A DNA stretch of 61,960 nt from Bryobacteraceae bacterium (GCA_023511855.1 JAIMAR010000001.1:1-61960); one strand, 5' to 3'; counted from the first letter of the stretch, positions 40,075-49,224 are shown. The notes: generated from the sequence alone by a model not told the origin. Translations and numbers: made by a program.

Positions 40075-40080
40075 TATGAT
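40075..40080 (+). promoter_or_regulatory. Candidate -10 box TATGAT for fabG
   Basis: TATGAT in the 59-base gap between the divergent ubiD and fabG genes, giving a leader of about 27 bases that includes AGAAGGAG before ATG 40114. Confidence 0.35.
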
Positions 40081-40113
40081 TGAGGTTTGATCTAAATTCC
40101 AGAAGGAGACCGA

Positions 40114-40848
40114 ATGGAGAATCGTGTTGCTTTCATCACCGGCGCCAGCCGCGGCATCGGACGGGCTACCGCCCTGCGGCTGAGCCGCGCGGGGTTCCGG
40201 ATCGTGGTGGCTTCCCCGGAAGTCGACAACAACGAGAAGGTGGCGGAGGAAATCCGCTCCTCCGGGGGTACGGTAATGACGCTGGATTTCGACTTGACCT
40301 CGCTGGATTCGATTAAACAGGGCGTCGCGGCGGCTCTCAAGGAGTTCGGTCGCATCGACGTTCTGGTCAACAACGCAGGCGTCACCCGGGACGGATTGGC
40401 CGTGCGCATGAAACCCGAAGACTGGCAACTGGTGCTGCAAATCAACTTGAGCGGCGCTTTCTATACGGCACAACAGGTTCTGCCCGGAATGATGCGCGAG
40501 CGCTGGGGACGGATTGTGAACATTGCCAGCGTGGTCGGGCAAATGGGCAACGCCGGCCAGGCCAACTACGTCAGCTCCAAAGCCGGCATCATCGGGCTCA
40601 CCAAAGCTCTGGCTCAGGAAGTCGCCAGCCGGAACATCACCGTGAACGCCGTCGCTCCGGGCTTTATCGAAACCGACATGACGGCCAAGCTGCCCCAGGA
40701 AGTCAAGGACCGGATGCTCGCGGCGGTGGCGCTGCGGCGCTTCGGCCGGCCGGAAGACGTCGCCAATGCGGTAAACTTCCTAGTGAGCGAGGAAGCCGCC
40801 TATATTACCGGGCACGTCTTGAACGTGAACGGCGGGATGTATATGTAA
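40114..40848 (+). CDS. fabG: 3-oxoacyl-ACP reductase FabG-like SDR
   Basis: 244-residue NAD(P)H-dependent short-chain dehydrogenase. Cofactor motif 'TGASRGIGRATAL', 'NNAGVTRDGLAVRMKPEDW' as in FabG, catalytic Ser in 'NIASVVGQMGNAGQANYVSS' with the YxxxK pair directly after, and 'NAVAPGFIETDMT'. Length and motifs match 3-oxoacyl-ACP reductase of fatty acid synthesis, although no other fab gene is adjacent and SDR substrate calls are never certain. AGAAGGAG stands 8 bases before the ATG. The radical SAM gene follows after about 45 bases. Confidence 0.87.
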   Translation: MENRVAFITGASRGIGRATALRLSRAGFRIVVASPEVDNNEKVAEEIRSSGGTVMTLDFDLTSLDSIKQGVAAALKEFGRIDVLVNNAGVTRDGLAVRMKPEDWQLVLQINLSGAFYTAQQVLPGMMRERWGRIVNIASVVGQMGNAGQANYVSSKAGIIGLTKALAQEVASRNITVNAVAPGFIETDMTAKLPQEVKDRMLAAVALRRFGRPEDVANAVNFLVSEEAAYITGHVLNVNGGMYM

Positions 40849-40892
40849 ACGGAGTCTTGGGCCCGGCGCCCGGGACCCGAAAGGGGGCAGCC

Positions 40893-41918
40893 ATGCACGA
40901 CCCCACACGCCGGGAGTTCATGGGAGCGACTTTAGTGTCCGTTCCTTTGATGCAATCCTGCGGCGACAGAGTCACCGCCTCTCCAATCCCTACCATGCGG
41001 CGCAAGGATTTCGAGCCGGCCTATCTTCGTCTGGAGCGCAGCGGGGAGCTGGAGCGCCGCGTGCGCGAATTGCAGGCCATCTACCGGAGTTGCCGCCTTT
41101 GCCCGCGCCGTTGCGGTGTGGACCGGACCAAAGGCCAGACCGGTGTCTGTAGCTCCACCAGCCGCGCCAAGGTGTTTTCGGCCCATCCCCACTTCGGCGA
41201 AGAGCGCCCGCTGGTGGGGCGGGGCGGATCGGGCACCATTTTCTTCAGCAATTGCAACCTGCTGTGCGTCTTCTGCCAGAACTGGGAGATCAACCACCGC
41301 GGGGACGGCTCCTACGTCAGCGACGACCAGATCGGCCGGCTCATGACCGACTTGCAAGAGCTGGGCTGCCACAACATTAACTTCGTGACCCCCACCCACG
41401 TGGTCCCGAATATCATCTCGGGTTTGCGCACCGCCATCCGCCGCGGATTAAAAATCCCTCTCGTTTATAACTGCGGAGGTTACGAGCCGGTCGAAGTCCT
41501 CCGGTTGCTGGACGGCATCATTGACATTTACTTGCCGGACTATAAGTATACCGACGGCGCTATGGCGGCGAAGTACTCCAGCGGGGCCGAGGATTACCCG
41601 GAAGTGGCGGCGGCCGCCATTCAGGAGATGCACCGGCAGGTCGGCGAGCTGGTGGTGGACGAAAACGGGATCGCGCTGCGCGGGCTGATGATCCGGCATT
41701 TGGTCTTGCCGAATAATATCGCGGGCACCGACAAGTTTGTAAAATTTGTCGCCGAAAAACTAACTCCTACAACGTACGTCAATATCATGGCGCAGTACCG
41801 GCCGGAGTACAAGGCCAGAAACATCCCGGAGCTGTCCCGGCGGATCACCAGCGCCGAGTATCAGCAGGCGGTGCGCTGGGCGCGGGAGGCCGGGCTCACG
41901 CGGCTGGACCGTGGATGA
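40893..41918 (+). CDS. PflA-like radical SAM protein with Tat/lipobox-like leader
   Basis: 341 residues. The radical SAM cluster motif is C121-x3-C125-x2-C128 ('NCNLLCVFCQNW'). Ahead of it is a second Cys motif, 'CRLCPRRCGV' with a further Cys86, typical of the uncharacterised PflA-like COG1313 group. The N-terminus reads 'RREFMGATLVSVPLMQSC', a twin-arginine signal with a possible lipobox Cys23, which is odd for an oxygen-sensitive SAM enzyme. Start ATG 40893 (GGGGGCAG ahead); an in-frame start at 40857 would lengthen the leader. Substrate unknown. The 3' end overlaps the convergent GT9 gene by 23 bases. Confidence 0.75.
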   Translation: MHDPTRREFMGATLVSVPLMQSCGDRVTASPIPTMRRKDFEPAYLRLERSGELERRVRELQAIYRSCRLCPRRCGVDRTKGQTGVCSSTSRAKVFSAHPHFGEERPLVGRGGSGTIFFSNCNLLCVFCQNWEINHRGDGSYVSDDQIGRLMTDLQELGCHNINFVTPTHVVPNIISGLRTAIRRGLKIPLVYNCGGYEPVEVLRLLDGIIDIYLPDYKYTDGAMAAKYSSGAEDYPEVAAAAIQEMHRQVGELVVDENGIALRGLMIRHLVLPNNIAGTDKFVKFVAEKLTPTTYVNIMAQYRPEYKARNIPELSRRITSAEYQQAVRWAREAGLTRLDRG

Positions 41919-43152
41919 GCCGGCGCGCGGCGCCGAGCGTTCGCTCCAAGACTTCGGACGGCGTTCCCGAATCCGCTCTCACGATCTCCTTGGGACCGGG
42001 ACCCCACGGCGTCCACCGCGCCAGCATCCTGGCGGAAGGAAAACCGGCGAAGACCGTCACCAGCGGCGTGCCTGCGGCAGCGGCGGCGTGCTGCCCTCCG
42101 GAGTCGTAGCCCACATACAAGCGGCTGCGGGAGACGATGGCAGCCAGCTCGGCGAAGGAACCGCGCCAGAGTTGAACCTGGTCTGCGGGGGCTCCGGACA
42201 AATTCACGGCTCGGCGGACGCGGGCCTCCTCTTCTTGACTGGCGCCCAGGTCCAACAGCAGCGGCATCCCGAGCGCCGCTAGTGCTGCGAGCAGTTCGGC
42301 TTCAAACGGATCCGGCACGCGCTTTCGGGGATTGTCGCCCACCCCGAGGTTCACCGTAAGAAATGGCGCCGGCGGCGTCTCCGGAGTTTCCGGAGGAGCC
42401 ATGTAAGGCGCGCACTCAGGCGCCCCGAAAACCTCGCGGGCCCAACGCGATGCCAGCACGGGCAACGGGTCGGCGCTGTCTCCGCCGTAGGAACGGCTGT
42501 CGAAGAAGTAGTAGCTTGCCTCCGGGCACACGGGCAGCAGCCCGAGCTGCGTGAGGCGGGAATCGGGATCGACAACGATCGTCCCCTTGCGGTTCAGATG
42601 AGGCGTCAACGCCCGGCCCGCCTCCAGCCGCTCCCGCAAGGTCGCCATCCGCCCGTAGGAAACCGGCAGCCACTCTAGCTTTGGGTCGCCCGAAAAAAGC
42701 TGCCAGTTTTTCTCGGGAGCGGCAAAGCGGATTCTGGCGTGAGGGAAACACCGCTTGGCGGCATCCAGCAGAACACTGGTGACGGCGATGTCCGCTCCCA
42801 GCGTGATGCGCGACAGCACCACCACCTCGCGGACGCCGCGGTCCGGCCCGTGAAAGACTCGGATCTGGCGCACGGCCTGATAACGTTCCTGAAGCCGGGA
42901 TGCATCCAGCTCAGGGCAAGCCAGCGCGATCGCGTGCGAAAAGATCCGTCCGTAAATCTCCACCAAATGAGCGTCGAACCGGTCGGCCAAGCCCTCGGCC
43001 AGGATCCCGAACAGTGCCCGGCTGGCCTCTTCCGCTTCGGCGGGATCCGTGGAGGCAGCCCGCTCGATCAGCGGCAGAAACTCAGAGCGAGGTGGAGCTT
43101 CCCCGGCCAGGCATTGTTCAAGGAGTTGTTGGGCGAGACGGTGGCTGTCCAA
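41896..43152 (-). CDS. GT9-like glycosyltransferase with helical N-terminal extension
   Basis: 418 residues. The C-terminal 300 residues resemble family-9 glycosyltransferases (ADP-heptose:LPS type): 'VVVLSRITLGADIAVTSVLL', 'PFLTVNLGVGDNPRKRVPD', and the nucleotide-binding 'SRLYVGYDSGGQHAAAAAG' with 'PLVTVFAGFPS'. The first about 95 residues form an extra helical domain not found in standard WaaC/WaaF. Start TTG 43152 has no strong binding site, but a TACAAT box lies about 28 bases upstream. A 55-codon membrane protein gene precedes it by 37 bases on the same strand. Acceptor unknown. Confidence 0.72.
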   Translation of the reverse strand: MDSHRLAQQLLEQCLAGEAPPRSEFLPLIERAASTDPAEAEEASRALFGILAEGLADRFDAHLVEIYGRIFSHAIALACPELDASRLQERYQAVRQIRVFHGPDRGVREVVVLSRITLGADIAVTSVLLDAAKRCFPHARIRFAAPEKNWQLFSGDPKLEWLPVSYGRMATLRERLEAGRALTPHLNRKGTIVVDPDSRLTQLGLLPVCPEASYYFFDSRSYGGDSADPLPVLASRWAREVFGAPECAPYMAPPETPETPPAPFLTVNLGVGDNPRKRVPDPFEAELLAALAALGMPLLLDLGASQEEEARVRRAVNLSGAPADQVQLWRGSFAELAAIVSRSRLYVGYDSGGQHAAAAAGTPLVTVFAGFPSARMLARWTPWGPGPKEIVRADSGTPSEVLERTLGAARRLIHGPAA

Positions 43153-43189
43153 GGCGTACGCGAGAGGGCGAACTTCGATTGTACAGCCT

Positions 43190-43357
43190 TCAGGTCTCCG
43201 CGAGAGGGCCTTCCAACAGGCCGTTTTCCGAATCCCGCAACGCCCATTGCAAGTACCGTAAGAACTCCTGCCGCCGGCGCCGCCTCCGTCGGATGATGCT
43301 CAGACCGGTCAAGGCGGCGCCCCCGGCAATCACAAGCAAAGCGATGGAAAGCGCCAT
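43190..43357 (-). CDS. Small single-span membrane protein
   Basis: 55 residues, ATG 43357 to TGA 43190. One N-terminal membrane helix ('ALSIALLVIAGGAALTGLSI') is followed at once by an Arg-rich stop-transfer stretch (six consecutive Arg) and a short acidic tail. GAGG lies 10 bases before the ATG. No family recognised. It sits 37 bases upstream of the GT9-like gene on the same strand and might tether or accompany it (inference). It is in a different frame from a longer 148-codon frame over the same bases, which lacks protein character. Confidence 0.55.
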   Translation of the reverse strand: MALSIALLVIAGGAALTGLSIIRRRRRRRQEFLRYLQWALRDSENGLLEGPLAET

Positions 43358-43520
43358 TCGAAATCTGCCTCAGTATGTCTATCGGATGTCTGATGGACCG
43401 GCTGCACCCCTCGCTGGCCGCCGCCGGGAAGGATTGGCGCCGGCCCCTACCCATACAGTGCGCCGAAGGCGCTACGTTTCTCAGGCAAAAGTAGATATGA
43501 TGTAGGGCTGGCAACTGGCG

Positions 43521-44909
43521 GTGAGCACGAGACAGTCACAACTTCGCATGCTGGTCTGGGGTATGATCGCCGCGCTGGCGGCGGCCGATTGGGCTCGTTT
43601 GGCGGGCGGCATCCCTTGGAGCACCTTTTATTTAGTCCCCCTGCTCCTGGCTGCGGTCACGTTGAGCCGCCGCGAGGTGCTGTTGCTGGCGGGCGTCTGC
43701 GTGGTCCTCAGTGAGGCGCTGAGCGCAAGATCCTGGCAGGTCGGCTTCCCTTTCCGTGTCCTAATCGCCGCCGCTGCCTTCGGCGGGGTGAGTCTCTTCG
43801 CCTTTGAGCTGACGGCGCGCCGCAAGCGCCGCCTTGCTCTCGATCGTCTCATCGAAGAAGAACGGGCGCTCCGGAAGGACGCCGAGAATCAGTTGCGGGT
43901 GCTGACCGAAACCAACCCCGCAGCCATCCTGATGATCGACGGAGAGGGTATCATCCGGCTGGCCAACCAGGCGGCGCATGAGATGCTCCGAGCGGGCGGC
44001 AACAGCCTCACTGGGGAACCGATCAAACGGTTCTTTGCGCCTCTGGCCAACGTCCCCTTGCCGGAGAATCCGGAGCGGATTCTGCGCACAACCCTGGAAT
44101 GCAAGGGCCGCCGTTACAACGGAGACGTCTTTCCGGCCCACGTCTGGATCTCCAGTTGCCGCGCCGAGAGCGGGCCGATGCTGGCGGCAGTCATCGTCGA
44201 CACCTCCGAGGAGCTGCGCGACCGCCAGGCGATGGGCTTCGATCAGCTCATGCGCAGCTCGAGCATCCTCTTCCGGGCCGTCTCCCACGAGATCCGCAAT
44301 ATCTGCGCCGCCATTACCGTGGTTCATACTAATCTCAAGCGCTTGCCGGGGCTGGAGGAGAACGAAGATTTCAAAGCGCTGGGTACGCTGGTGGACGGGC
44401 TCGGGCGCTTGGCCTCCTCCGAACTCCGCCAGTCTTTGCAGAGGGCCGCCGAACAGGTCAACTTGCATGAGCTGCTCGAGGAGTTGCGGATCGTCATCGA
44501 GCCTTCCTTTGCGGAAGAGGATGCCGTGGTGCGGTGGATGATTCCGGAGGAACTCCCGCCGGTCATTGCCGATCGTCACGGCTTGTTGCACGTGTTCATG
44601 AATCTGGCCAGAAACAGCCAGCGAGCCATCCGCGGCTGCGCCGACCGCCGGCTGGTGATCGGGGTTTCGGTGGAAGGCGACCGCGTTGCGGTCCGCTTCT
44701 CCGACAGCGGTTGTGGGGTCGCCCGGCCGGATCTTCTGTTTCAACCCTTTCAGCAGTCCTCCGACGGCGCCGGTCTGGGGCTGTACCTTTCGCGGGCGCT
44801 GGTGCGATCTTACGCGGGGGATCTGAGCTTTGAGCCCCAGGCCTATGGGGCTTGTTTCACCGTGACCCTTCCGGCGGTGAAGCGCGAGGCCAAGGCGGCG
44901 CCGGCATGA
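43521..44909 (+). CDS. Membrane sensor histidine kinase with PAS domain
   Basis: 462 residues. Three or four N-terminal membrane helices (12-95), a coiled linker, a PAS domain (about 125-235, 'LTETNPAAILMIDGEGIIRL'), phosphoacceptor His256 in 'AVSHEIRN', and a HATPase domain with N box 'NLARNSQRAI', G1 'DSGCGVA' and G2 'GAGLGLYLSRAL'. It should autophosphorylate and pass phosphate to the response regulator whose start overlaps its stop by 4 bases (ATGA). GTG 43521 is the only start that includes the whole first helix. The PAS domain is cytoplasmic, so the signal may be redox or a small ligand; unknown. Confidence 0.9.
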   Translation: MSTRQSQLRMLVWGMIAALAAADWARLAGGIPWSTFYLVPLLLAAVTLSRREVLLLAGVCVVLSEALSARSWQVGFPFRVLIAAAAFGGVSLFAFELTARRKRRLALDRLIEEERALRKDAENQLRVLTETNPAAILMIDGEGIIRLANQAAHEMLRAGGNSLTGEPIKRFFAPLANVPLPENPERILRTTLECKGRRYNGDVFPAHVWISSCRAESGPMLAAVIVDTSEELRDRQAMGFDQLMRSSSILFRAVSHEIRNICAAITVVHTNLKRLPGLEENEDFKALGTLVDGLGRLASSELRQSLQRAAEQVNLHELLEELRIVIEPSFAEEDAVVRWMIPEELPPVIADRHGLLHVFMNLARNSQRAIRGCADRRLVIGVSVEGDRVAVRFSDSGCGVARPDLLFQPFQQSSDGAGLGLYLSRALVRSYAGDLSFEPQAYGACFTVTLPAVKREAKAAPA

Positions 44910-45562
44910 GTGGGGCGGACAGCAAGCGCATTACGGTGCTGGTCGTGGATGACCACGCCCTGTTTCGGGAAGGTTTAGTGCGGCTGCTGGCCTCGGAACC
45001 GGACTTGGAGGTGCAGGGGGCGTGCTCCTCCGTTGACGAGGCCGCCCAGCTCCTGACCGCAAACATTCCCCAGGTGGTCCTCCTCGATTACGATCTCGGC
45101 CCCGAGAATGGCATGCGGTTTCTCCGCCGCGCTGCGGAGGCGGGCTACCGCGGACGAGTGCTGGTGGTGACGGCCGGGTTGCAAGACTCCGAGGCGCTGG
45201 CGCTGCTCCGTAGCGGCGCTTGGGGAATCTTCCTGAAGCACAACTCTCCGGAGACGCTGGTCACCGCCATCCGCAAAGTGGCCCGCGGCGAGGTCTGGCT
45301 GGACCAGCACTTTCTGCGCCTTCTGGTTCAGGAAGCCAGATCCGGCCTTTATGAAGAACATGCGCCGCGCCTCAGCGAACGGGAAACGGACGTTCTCCGC
45401 GCCGTATTTGAAGGCCTGTCGAACAAGGAGATCGCGCTGCGGCTCGCCGTCTCGGAGAGCTCCGTGAAAGCCACCATCCAGCAGCTTTTCCTCAAGACCG
45501 GAGTGCACACCCGCAGCCAGCTTGTGCGCGCCGCGCTCGAGCGATACCGCGATTACCTGTAG
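44906..45562 (+). CDS. NarL/LuxR-type response regulator
   Basis: 218 residues: receiver domain with acidic pocket 'VVDDHALF' and phosphoacceptor Asp61 in 'VVLLDYDLGPENG', then a LuxR-type HTH from about residue 155 ('LSERETDVLRAVFEGLSNKE', 'VSESSVKATIQQLF'). ATG 44906 gives ATGA overlap with the kinase gene, so the two form a coupled two-component system. Targets unknown; no adjacent gene on the same strand. Its last 10 bases overlap the end of the convergent next gene. Confidence 0.92.
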   Translation: MSGADSKRITVLVVDDHALFREGLVRLLASEPDLEVQGACSSVDEAAQLLTANIPQVVLLDYDLGPENGMRFLRRAAEAGYRGRVLVVTAGLQDSEALALLRSGAWGIFLKHNSPETLVTAIRKVARGEVWLDQHFLRLLVQEARSGLYEEHAPRLSERETDVLRAVFEGLSNKEIALRLAVSESSVKATIQQLFLKTGVHTRSQLVRAALERYRDYL

Positions 45563-47052
45563 CGCAGCGGTGCGATGTCCAAGTCCGCTTCGATGGCGGC
45601 GCCCGCGGGGATTTCGATTTCGAGCGTCTGCGAGAGCGGCGGAAACCAGCGGGTCCGGCCGTTTGGATCCGGGCTTCGCAGACTAAGCCGGTAGTAGCCT
45701 GGGCGCAGGCCTTCGAACGAGTATTGCCCGTTCGAGTCGGGTGAGGCGATTCGAGCCGGGGCCGGAACCCCCGAAGAATTCGGCGCGGGCAGCAGGGCCA
45801 CCACCGAGCCCTCTGCCTGCGCCGCTGCGGCGCCTTTGATCCGCCCGCGCACCGATCCTGCCGCGGCCAGATCGAAGGCAAACACGTGAGCCTGCGCCGC
45901 CTCGCCGACTTCAATGAAAGCCGGCGAGCTCAGAAAACAGCCTTCCCCCAGCGTCGCGGCCGGCCGGTACCTTCCGGGCAGCACGCCATTCAAGGACGCC
46001 GGCCTGCCGTAGGCGACCTCCGCTTCCACCCGCTCCCCTGCGCCGGGCGGCTGCACCGGCGCCAGCATGATTTGAGTTATGGCGGGACAGCCCGCCGGCG
46101 GCTGGACGGAAACGGAGCCTAGCGACAGCGTTATTCCCCGGCGCACAGGCGGCCGAAGCCGGATCCCCTCCTGATCGCGCTCCACCTTTACGCGCGCCAT
46201 GCCGACGATGTCCTCAGGGCTGAGCATGCCCCCCTGGGCGCCGAATCCGTAAGTCGGACGGATGGCGGCGAGCAGATACTCGCCGGGCGGAATTTGATCC
46301 AGTACGAACTCTCCGCGGGCGGAGATCCGCGACGACGCGATGGGCAGGACCGGTTGCTCCGCCCAGTACAACACTGCGATGGTGCGTCCGTCTTCGGGAA
46401 GGGCATCCAGAATGCCGGACAGACGGAAGCGGGCAACGGGAGGCAGTCGGAAATCGAGGCCGGAATACTGTTCCCCGCCGGAGAAGCTGAAGAACTGGGG
46501 CCGTTCGTTGCGCGGATAATAATACAGCCCGGAGCCGCCGGGCGCCGCGTTCATCACCGCCACCGCGTACTCGCCGGGAGGCAGACCGCCGGCCCGAAAC
46601 TGGCCGTCCCGGTTCACCGCGATGGGATTGCCGAACGGCTGAAGCACCAAGCCCTGAGCTGGTTTATAAAGGACGAGGACCCGTGCGCCGGGGTTGGGCC
46701 GGCCTTCCAGGTCCAGCACACGGCCCCAAATGGCGCCCAGCTTCGCCACCCGCAGCGTTACGGGAGCTCCTGGAACACGAGTCCGGATCACTGTGGGCAG
46801 GTAATCCTGGTGGTACGCTTCCACTTCATAGTCGCCCGGAGGCAGCTCAGGCGTCTGAAAACGCCCGGACAAGTCGGCCATCACGGGCCCGGAAAGCGCC
46901 GGGCGTCTGCCGGACTCGTACACCCGGATGCCCGCGAAAATCACAGGCCGTCCGGTGTGATCTTCCACTACGGTTCCGCGCAGAGAGTCTCCCTCCGCTG
47001 CGGGTGCGCCCCAGAGCAAAAAGGAGGCCAGAACCGCAAAGACACGCCGCAT
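45553..47052 (-). CDS. Exported protein with carboxypeptidase-regulatory-like repeats
   Basis: 499 residues: signal peptide ('FAVLASFLLWGAPAAEG') and then several prealbumin-like/CarboxypepD_reg beta domains: 'LRGTVVEDHTGRPVIFAGIR', 'IWGRVLDLEGRPNPGARVLV', 'ARGEFVLDQIPPGEYLLAAI' and 'VRGRIKGAAAAQAEGSVVAL'. No enzymatic motif. Such proteins are abundant in Acidobacteriota and may bind surfaces or other exported proteins. ATG 47052 is chosen because it begins the signal peptide; 34 further upstream codons in the frame lack one. Confidence 0.75.
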   Translation of the reverse strand: MRRVFAVLASFLLWGAPAAEGDSLRGTVVEDHTGRPVIFAGIRVYESGRRPALSGPVMADLSGRFQTPELPPGDYEVEAYHQDYLPTVIRTRVPGAPVTLRVAKLGAIWGRVLDLEGRPNPGARVLVLYKPAQGLVLQPFGNPIAVNRDGQFRAGGLPPGEYAVAVMNAAPGGSGLYYYPRNERPQFFSFSGGEQYSGLDFRLPPVARFRLSGILDALPEDGRTIAVLYWAEQPVLPIASSRISARGEFVLDQIPPGEYLLAAIRPTYGFGAQGGMLSPEDIVGMARVKVERDQEGIRLRPPVRRGITLSLGSVSVQPPAGCPAITQIMLAPVQPPGAGERVEAEVAYGRPASLNGVLPGRYRPAATLGEGCFLSSPAFIEVGEAAQAHVFAFDLAAAGSVRGRIKGAAAAQAEGSVVALLPAPNSSGVPAPARIASPDSNGQYSFEGLRPGYYRLSLRSPDPNGRTRWFPPLSQTLEIEIPAGAAIEADLDIAPLRYR

Positions 47053-47140
47053 CGAACCCCCTGCCTCTATCCTCTCACGGGGCGATCCGCTTGGAGGACC
47101 CAGGTCAGATTTAAGGATGACACCGAGCCGGTGCAGGCGG

Positions 47141-49042
47141 TCAGTGCTTTCCAAACCAGCCGCGGTCCCACGGGTGCGCCAGGGTAGGCTGGTTGACGTA
47201 GCGCGCCATGCGAAACTCCAGCCTTGCGCCGCAACCCGGCTCCAGGCGCACCGTGAGCAGCGGACCTCCGATCGGCGTCGTTCGCTCGCTTATGGTGACG
47301 GACTGGAAGCTGTGCTCGCCGAACGCGCCTGCCTGCACGATCACTTCCCGCGGATAAACAGGATTGAGGTTCACCAAAGTGAGAGTGGCCGAATCCGCGC
47401 TCAGTCTTTCCACCAGGGCGGCCACGTCCTCGGGGACACCAGCCCGCCGCCGCGCCGGGTCGAAATAGCGGAACCGCGAGTGCAAGGTCCACTGTCGGCT
47501 GCTCGTGGCAATGTAGCCGCCCAGCATCAGGTTCATGAGGCCGTTCGTTTCCGGAGGATTGTACTGAAGCAGGTAATCGGCCAGGCGAGTGTCCGCCGTG
47601 GTCTTGTCCGCGCGCAGGAAGGCCAGCTTCTGCTGCACCCGCGAAATCTCGGCCTCGAGCGTCCGCGACGGATACTCCGGGTCCTTCCCTTCCAGGAACG
47701 CGATCCAGCCCGTAATCGGGATTCGCTCCAGATCCTTGCGGTCCATGGACCACATGTAGATTTCCGTCAAACGGTCCGTGAACAGGTTGGTCGTGTAGTG
47801 ATACCAGCTCGGGGGACCGTCGTACTTGTAGCCGCGGGGATCGCCGTACATTTGAGGCAGCAAAGTGCGTCCGTTTTCGACCTTCTTTTGGGCGTAGATG
47901 TTGTCCATCTGGCGCCGCAACACGCCGATGTAGGCCTGGTCGCCGGTGAGCAGTAATGCGTTGCTGAAGCCCGTCCAGGGGCCTACAGTGAAGTAGTTGC
48001 GGTGGGCGATTTGTTCGATCTCGCCGTCGAAAATGGTGAAGTTCCAGCCGTAGGTGCCTTTCCACCACTGCCCGTTGTATAGGCTTCCGGGCTTGCCGTC
48101 GAGTCCGACCGTGCTCGGGATGTTTCCTCCCGTTTGCTGGGTGCGTTCCTTCCAGGCATCTACGTACTCAAGGACCCAGTTCCGGTACTTCGCTTCGCCG
48201 GTAAGCATGTACGCGTTGATCGCGAGCATGGTTGCGGCCAGGTTCAGGGAGGTGTCGCCCACGCTATCGAGATACTCGTTGCAGTGGGCGAGCATTTTGG
48301 GGTAGGCCTTCTCGAGGTCCTGCATTTCGTTGCGGTTGGTGCTGTGGAGCAGGTGGAAGCGTCCGGGGACGGGGTCGCCCACCCAGTCGTAGACGGTGGC
48401 CTTGCGCATCATCGGACCCTTGCTGCCGTTCCAGATGCTCCGGATGACCCGGTTCGCGGGGTCGTAGTTAGGCGCTTCCGGGTCCTCGTTCATGTACAAC
48501 CCGGCAAACCGCGTCATGCGCTCCCGGTACTTCGGGTCGTTGGGCTGGGACAGCCCGTAGAGCATGAAGGCGCGCATCCCCTCGCCGGTATGGAACCAGT
48601 CGGACATGGTGATGAACTCTTTGTAGTAAGCCCCGTTTGCGGCCAGATCGGTGAGCTTGGTGCGCAGTTCGTTGTATTGGCGCCAATGGCCTTCTTGCGC
48701 CTTGCGGTAGAGATCCAGCACCGAATCGGAGCCTCCCAGGGCATGCAGCAGGGTCCAGTTGAAGAAAGTCTCGATGGCGTCGTCGGGCCCGTCGAGAGTT
48801 CCCCAGCGGGGCGTGTGGAGCAGATACCCGCGTTCATCGAGGTACTTGGAAGCGAACCACTCGCAGGCCTCGGAGTTGTAGCGCAGCAGCGCCCGCTCCA
48901 GAAGGGCCCAAGCCGGAGGTGCCATCGGCCGGTTGATGACCACCCCCGCCTCGGCGGCTGCGGCGTGAGGCAGTGCTATCGCGAGAGCGAGAAGGCCGAG
49001 AGCGCCCAGCCTTCCTGTTGCGGCACAGGGAAGAAGACACAT
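47141..49042 (-). CDS. Large exported protein of unknown function, probably alpha/alpha barrel
   Basis: 633 residues from ATG 49042 (AAAGGGG 7 bases ahead). Signal peptide ('ALGLLALAIALPHAAAAEAG') then about 500 residues that look like an (alpha/alpha)-toroid, as in glycan-processing enzymes: helices rich in Trp/Tyr such as 'LHTPRWGTLDGPDDAIETFF', 'SLNLAATMLAINAYMLTGEA' and 'NYFTVGPWTGFSNALLLTGD'. A C-terminal beta domain follows (about 530-633). I do not recognise the family. A TACAAT box lies about 35 bases upstream of the ATG. Neighbouring DUF1080, sulfatase and TonB receptor genes suggest glycan breakdown (inference). Confidence 0.65.
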   Translation of the reverse strand: MCLLPCAATGRLGALGLLALAIALPHAAAAEAGVVINRPMAPPAWALLERALLRYNSEACEWFASKYLDERGYLLHTPRWGTLDGPDDAIETFFNWTLLHALGGSDSVLDLYRKAQEGHWRQYNELRTKLTDLAANGAYYKEFITMSDWFHTGEGMRAFMLYGLSQPNDPKYRERMTRFAGLYMNEDPEAPNYDPANRVIRSIWNGSKGPMMRKATVYDWVGDPVPGRFHLLHSTNRNEMQDLEKAYPKMLAHCNEYLDSVGDTSLNLAATMLAINAYMLTGEAKYRNWVLEYVDAWKERTQQTGGNIPSTVGLDGKPGSLYNGQWWKGTYGWNFTIFDGEIEQIAHRNYFTVGPWTGFSNALLLTGDQAYIGVLRRQMDNIYAQKKVENGRTLLPQMYGDPRGYKYDGPPSWYHYTTNLFTDRLTEIYMWSMDRKDLERIPITGWIAFLEGKDPEYPSRTLEAEISRVQQKLAFLRADKTTADTRLADYLLQYNPPETNGLMNLMLGGYIATSSRQWTLHSRFRYFDPARRRAGVPEDVAALVERLSADSATLTLVNLNPVYPREVIVQAGAFGEHSFQSVTISERTTPIGGPLLTVRLEPGCGARLEFRMARYVNQPTLAHPWDRGWFGKH

Positions 49043-49224
49043 GTCGATCCCCTTTCCGTATCGCCTTCGATTGTAATGCGGTCTGCTCGAGGGCGGACAA
49101 TAGCACGCCACCCGTTATCCGTGCGGAGGACGCGCCTGCTCCCCGTGACTGGGAAAGTCCCGCTTTCCGGCCCACCACGTCCCCGATCAGGGGCGCCGGC
49201 GTGGAAGCGGTGCGCCCGAGGCGC

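Noticed and set aside
41896-41918. Functional overlap between the radical SAM and GT9 gene ends
   Set aside because: A 23-base convergent overlap of stop regions is common in compact genomes and needs no special explanation; the same holds for 45553-45562.
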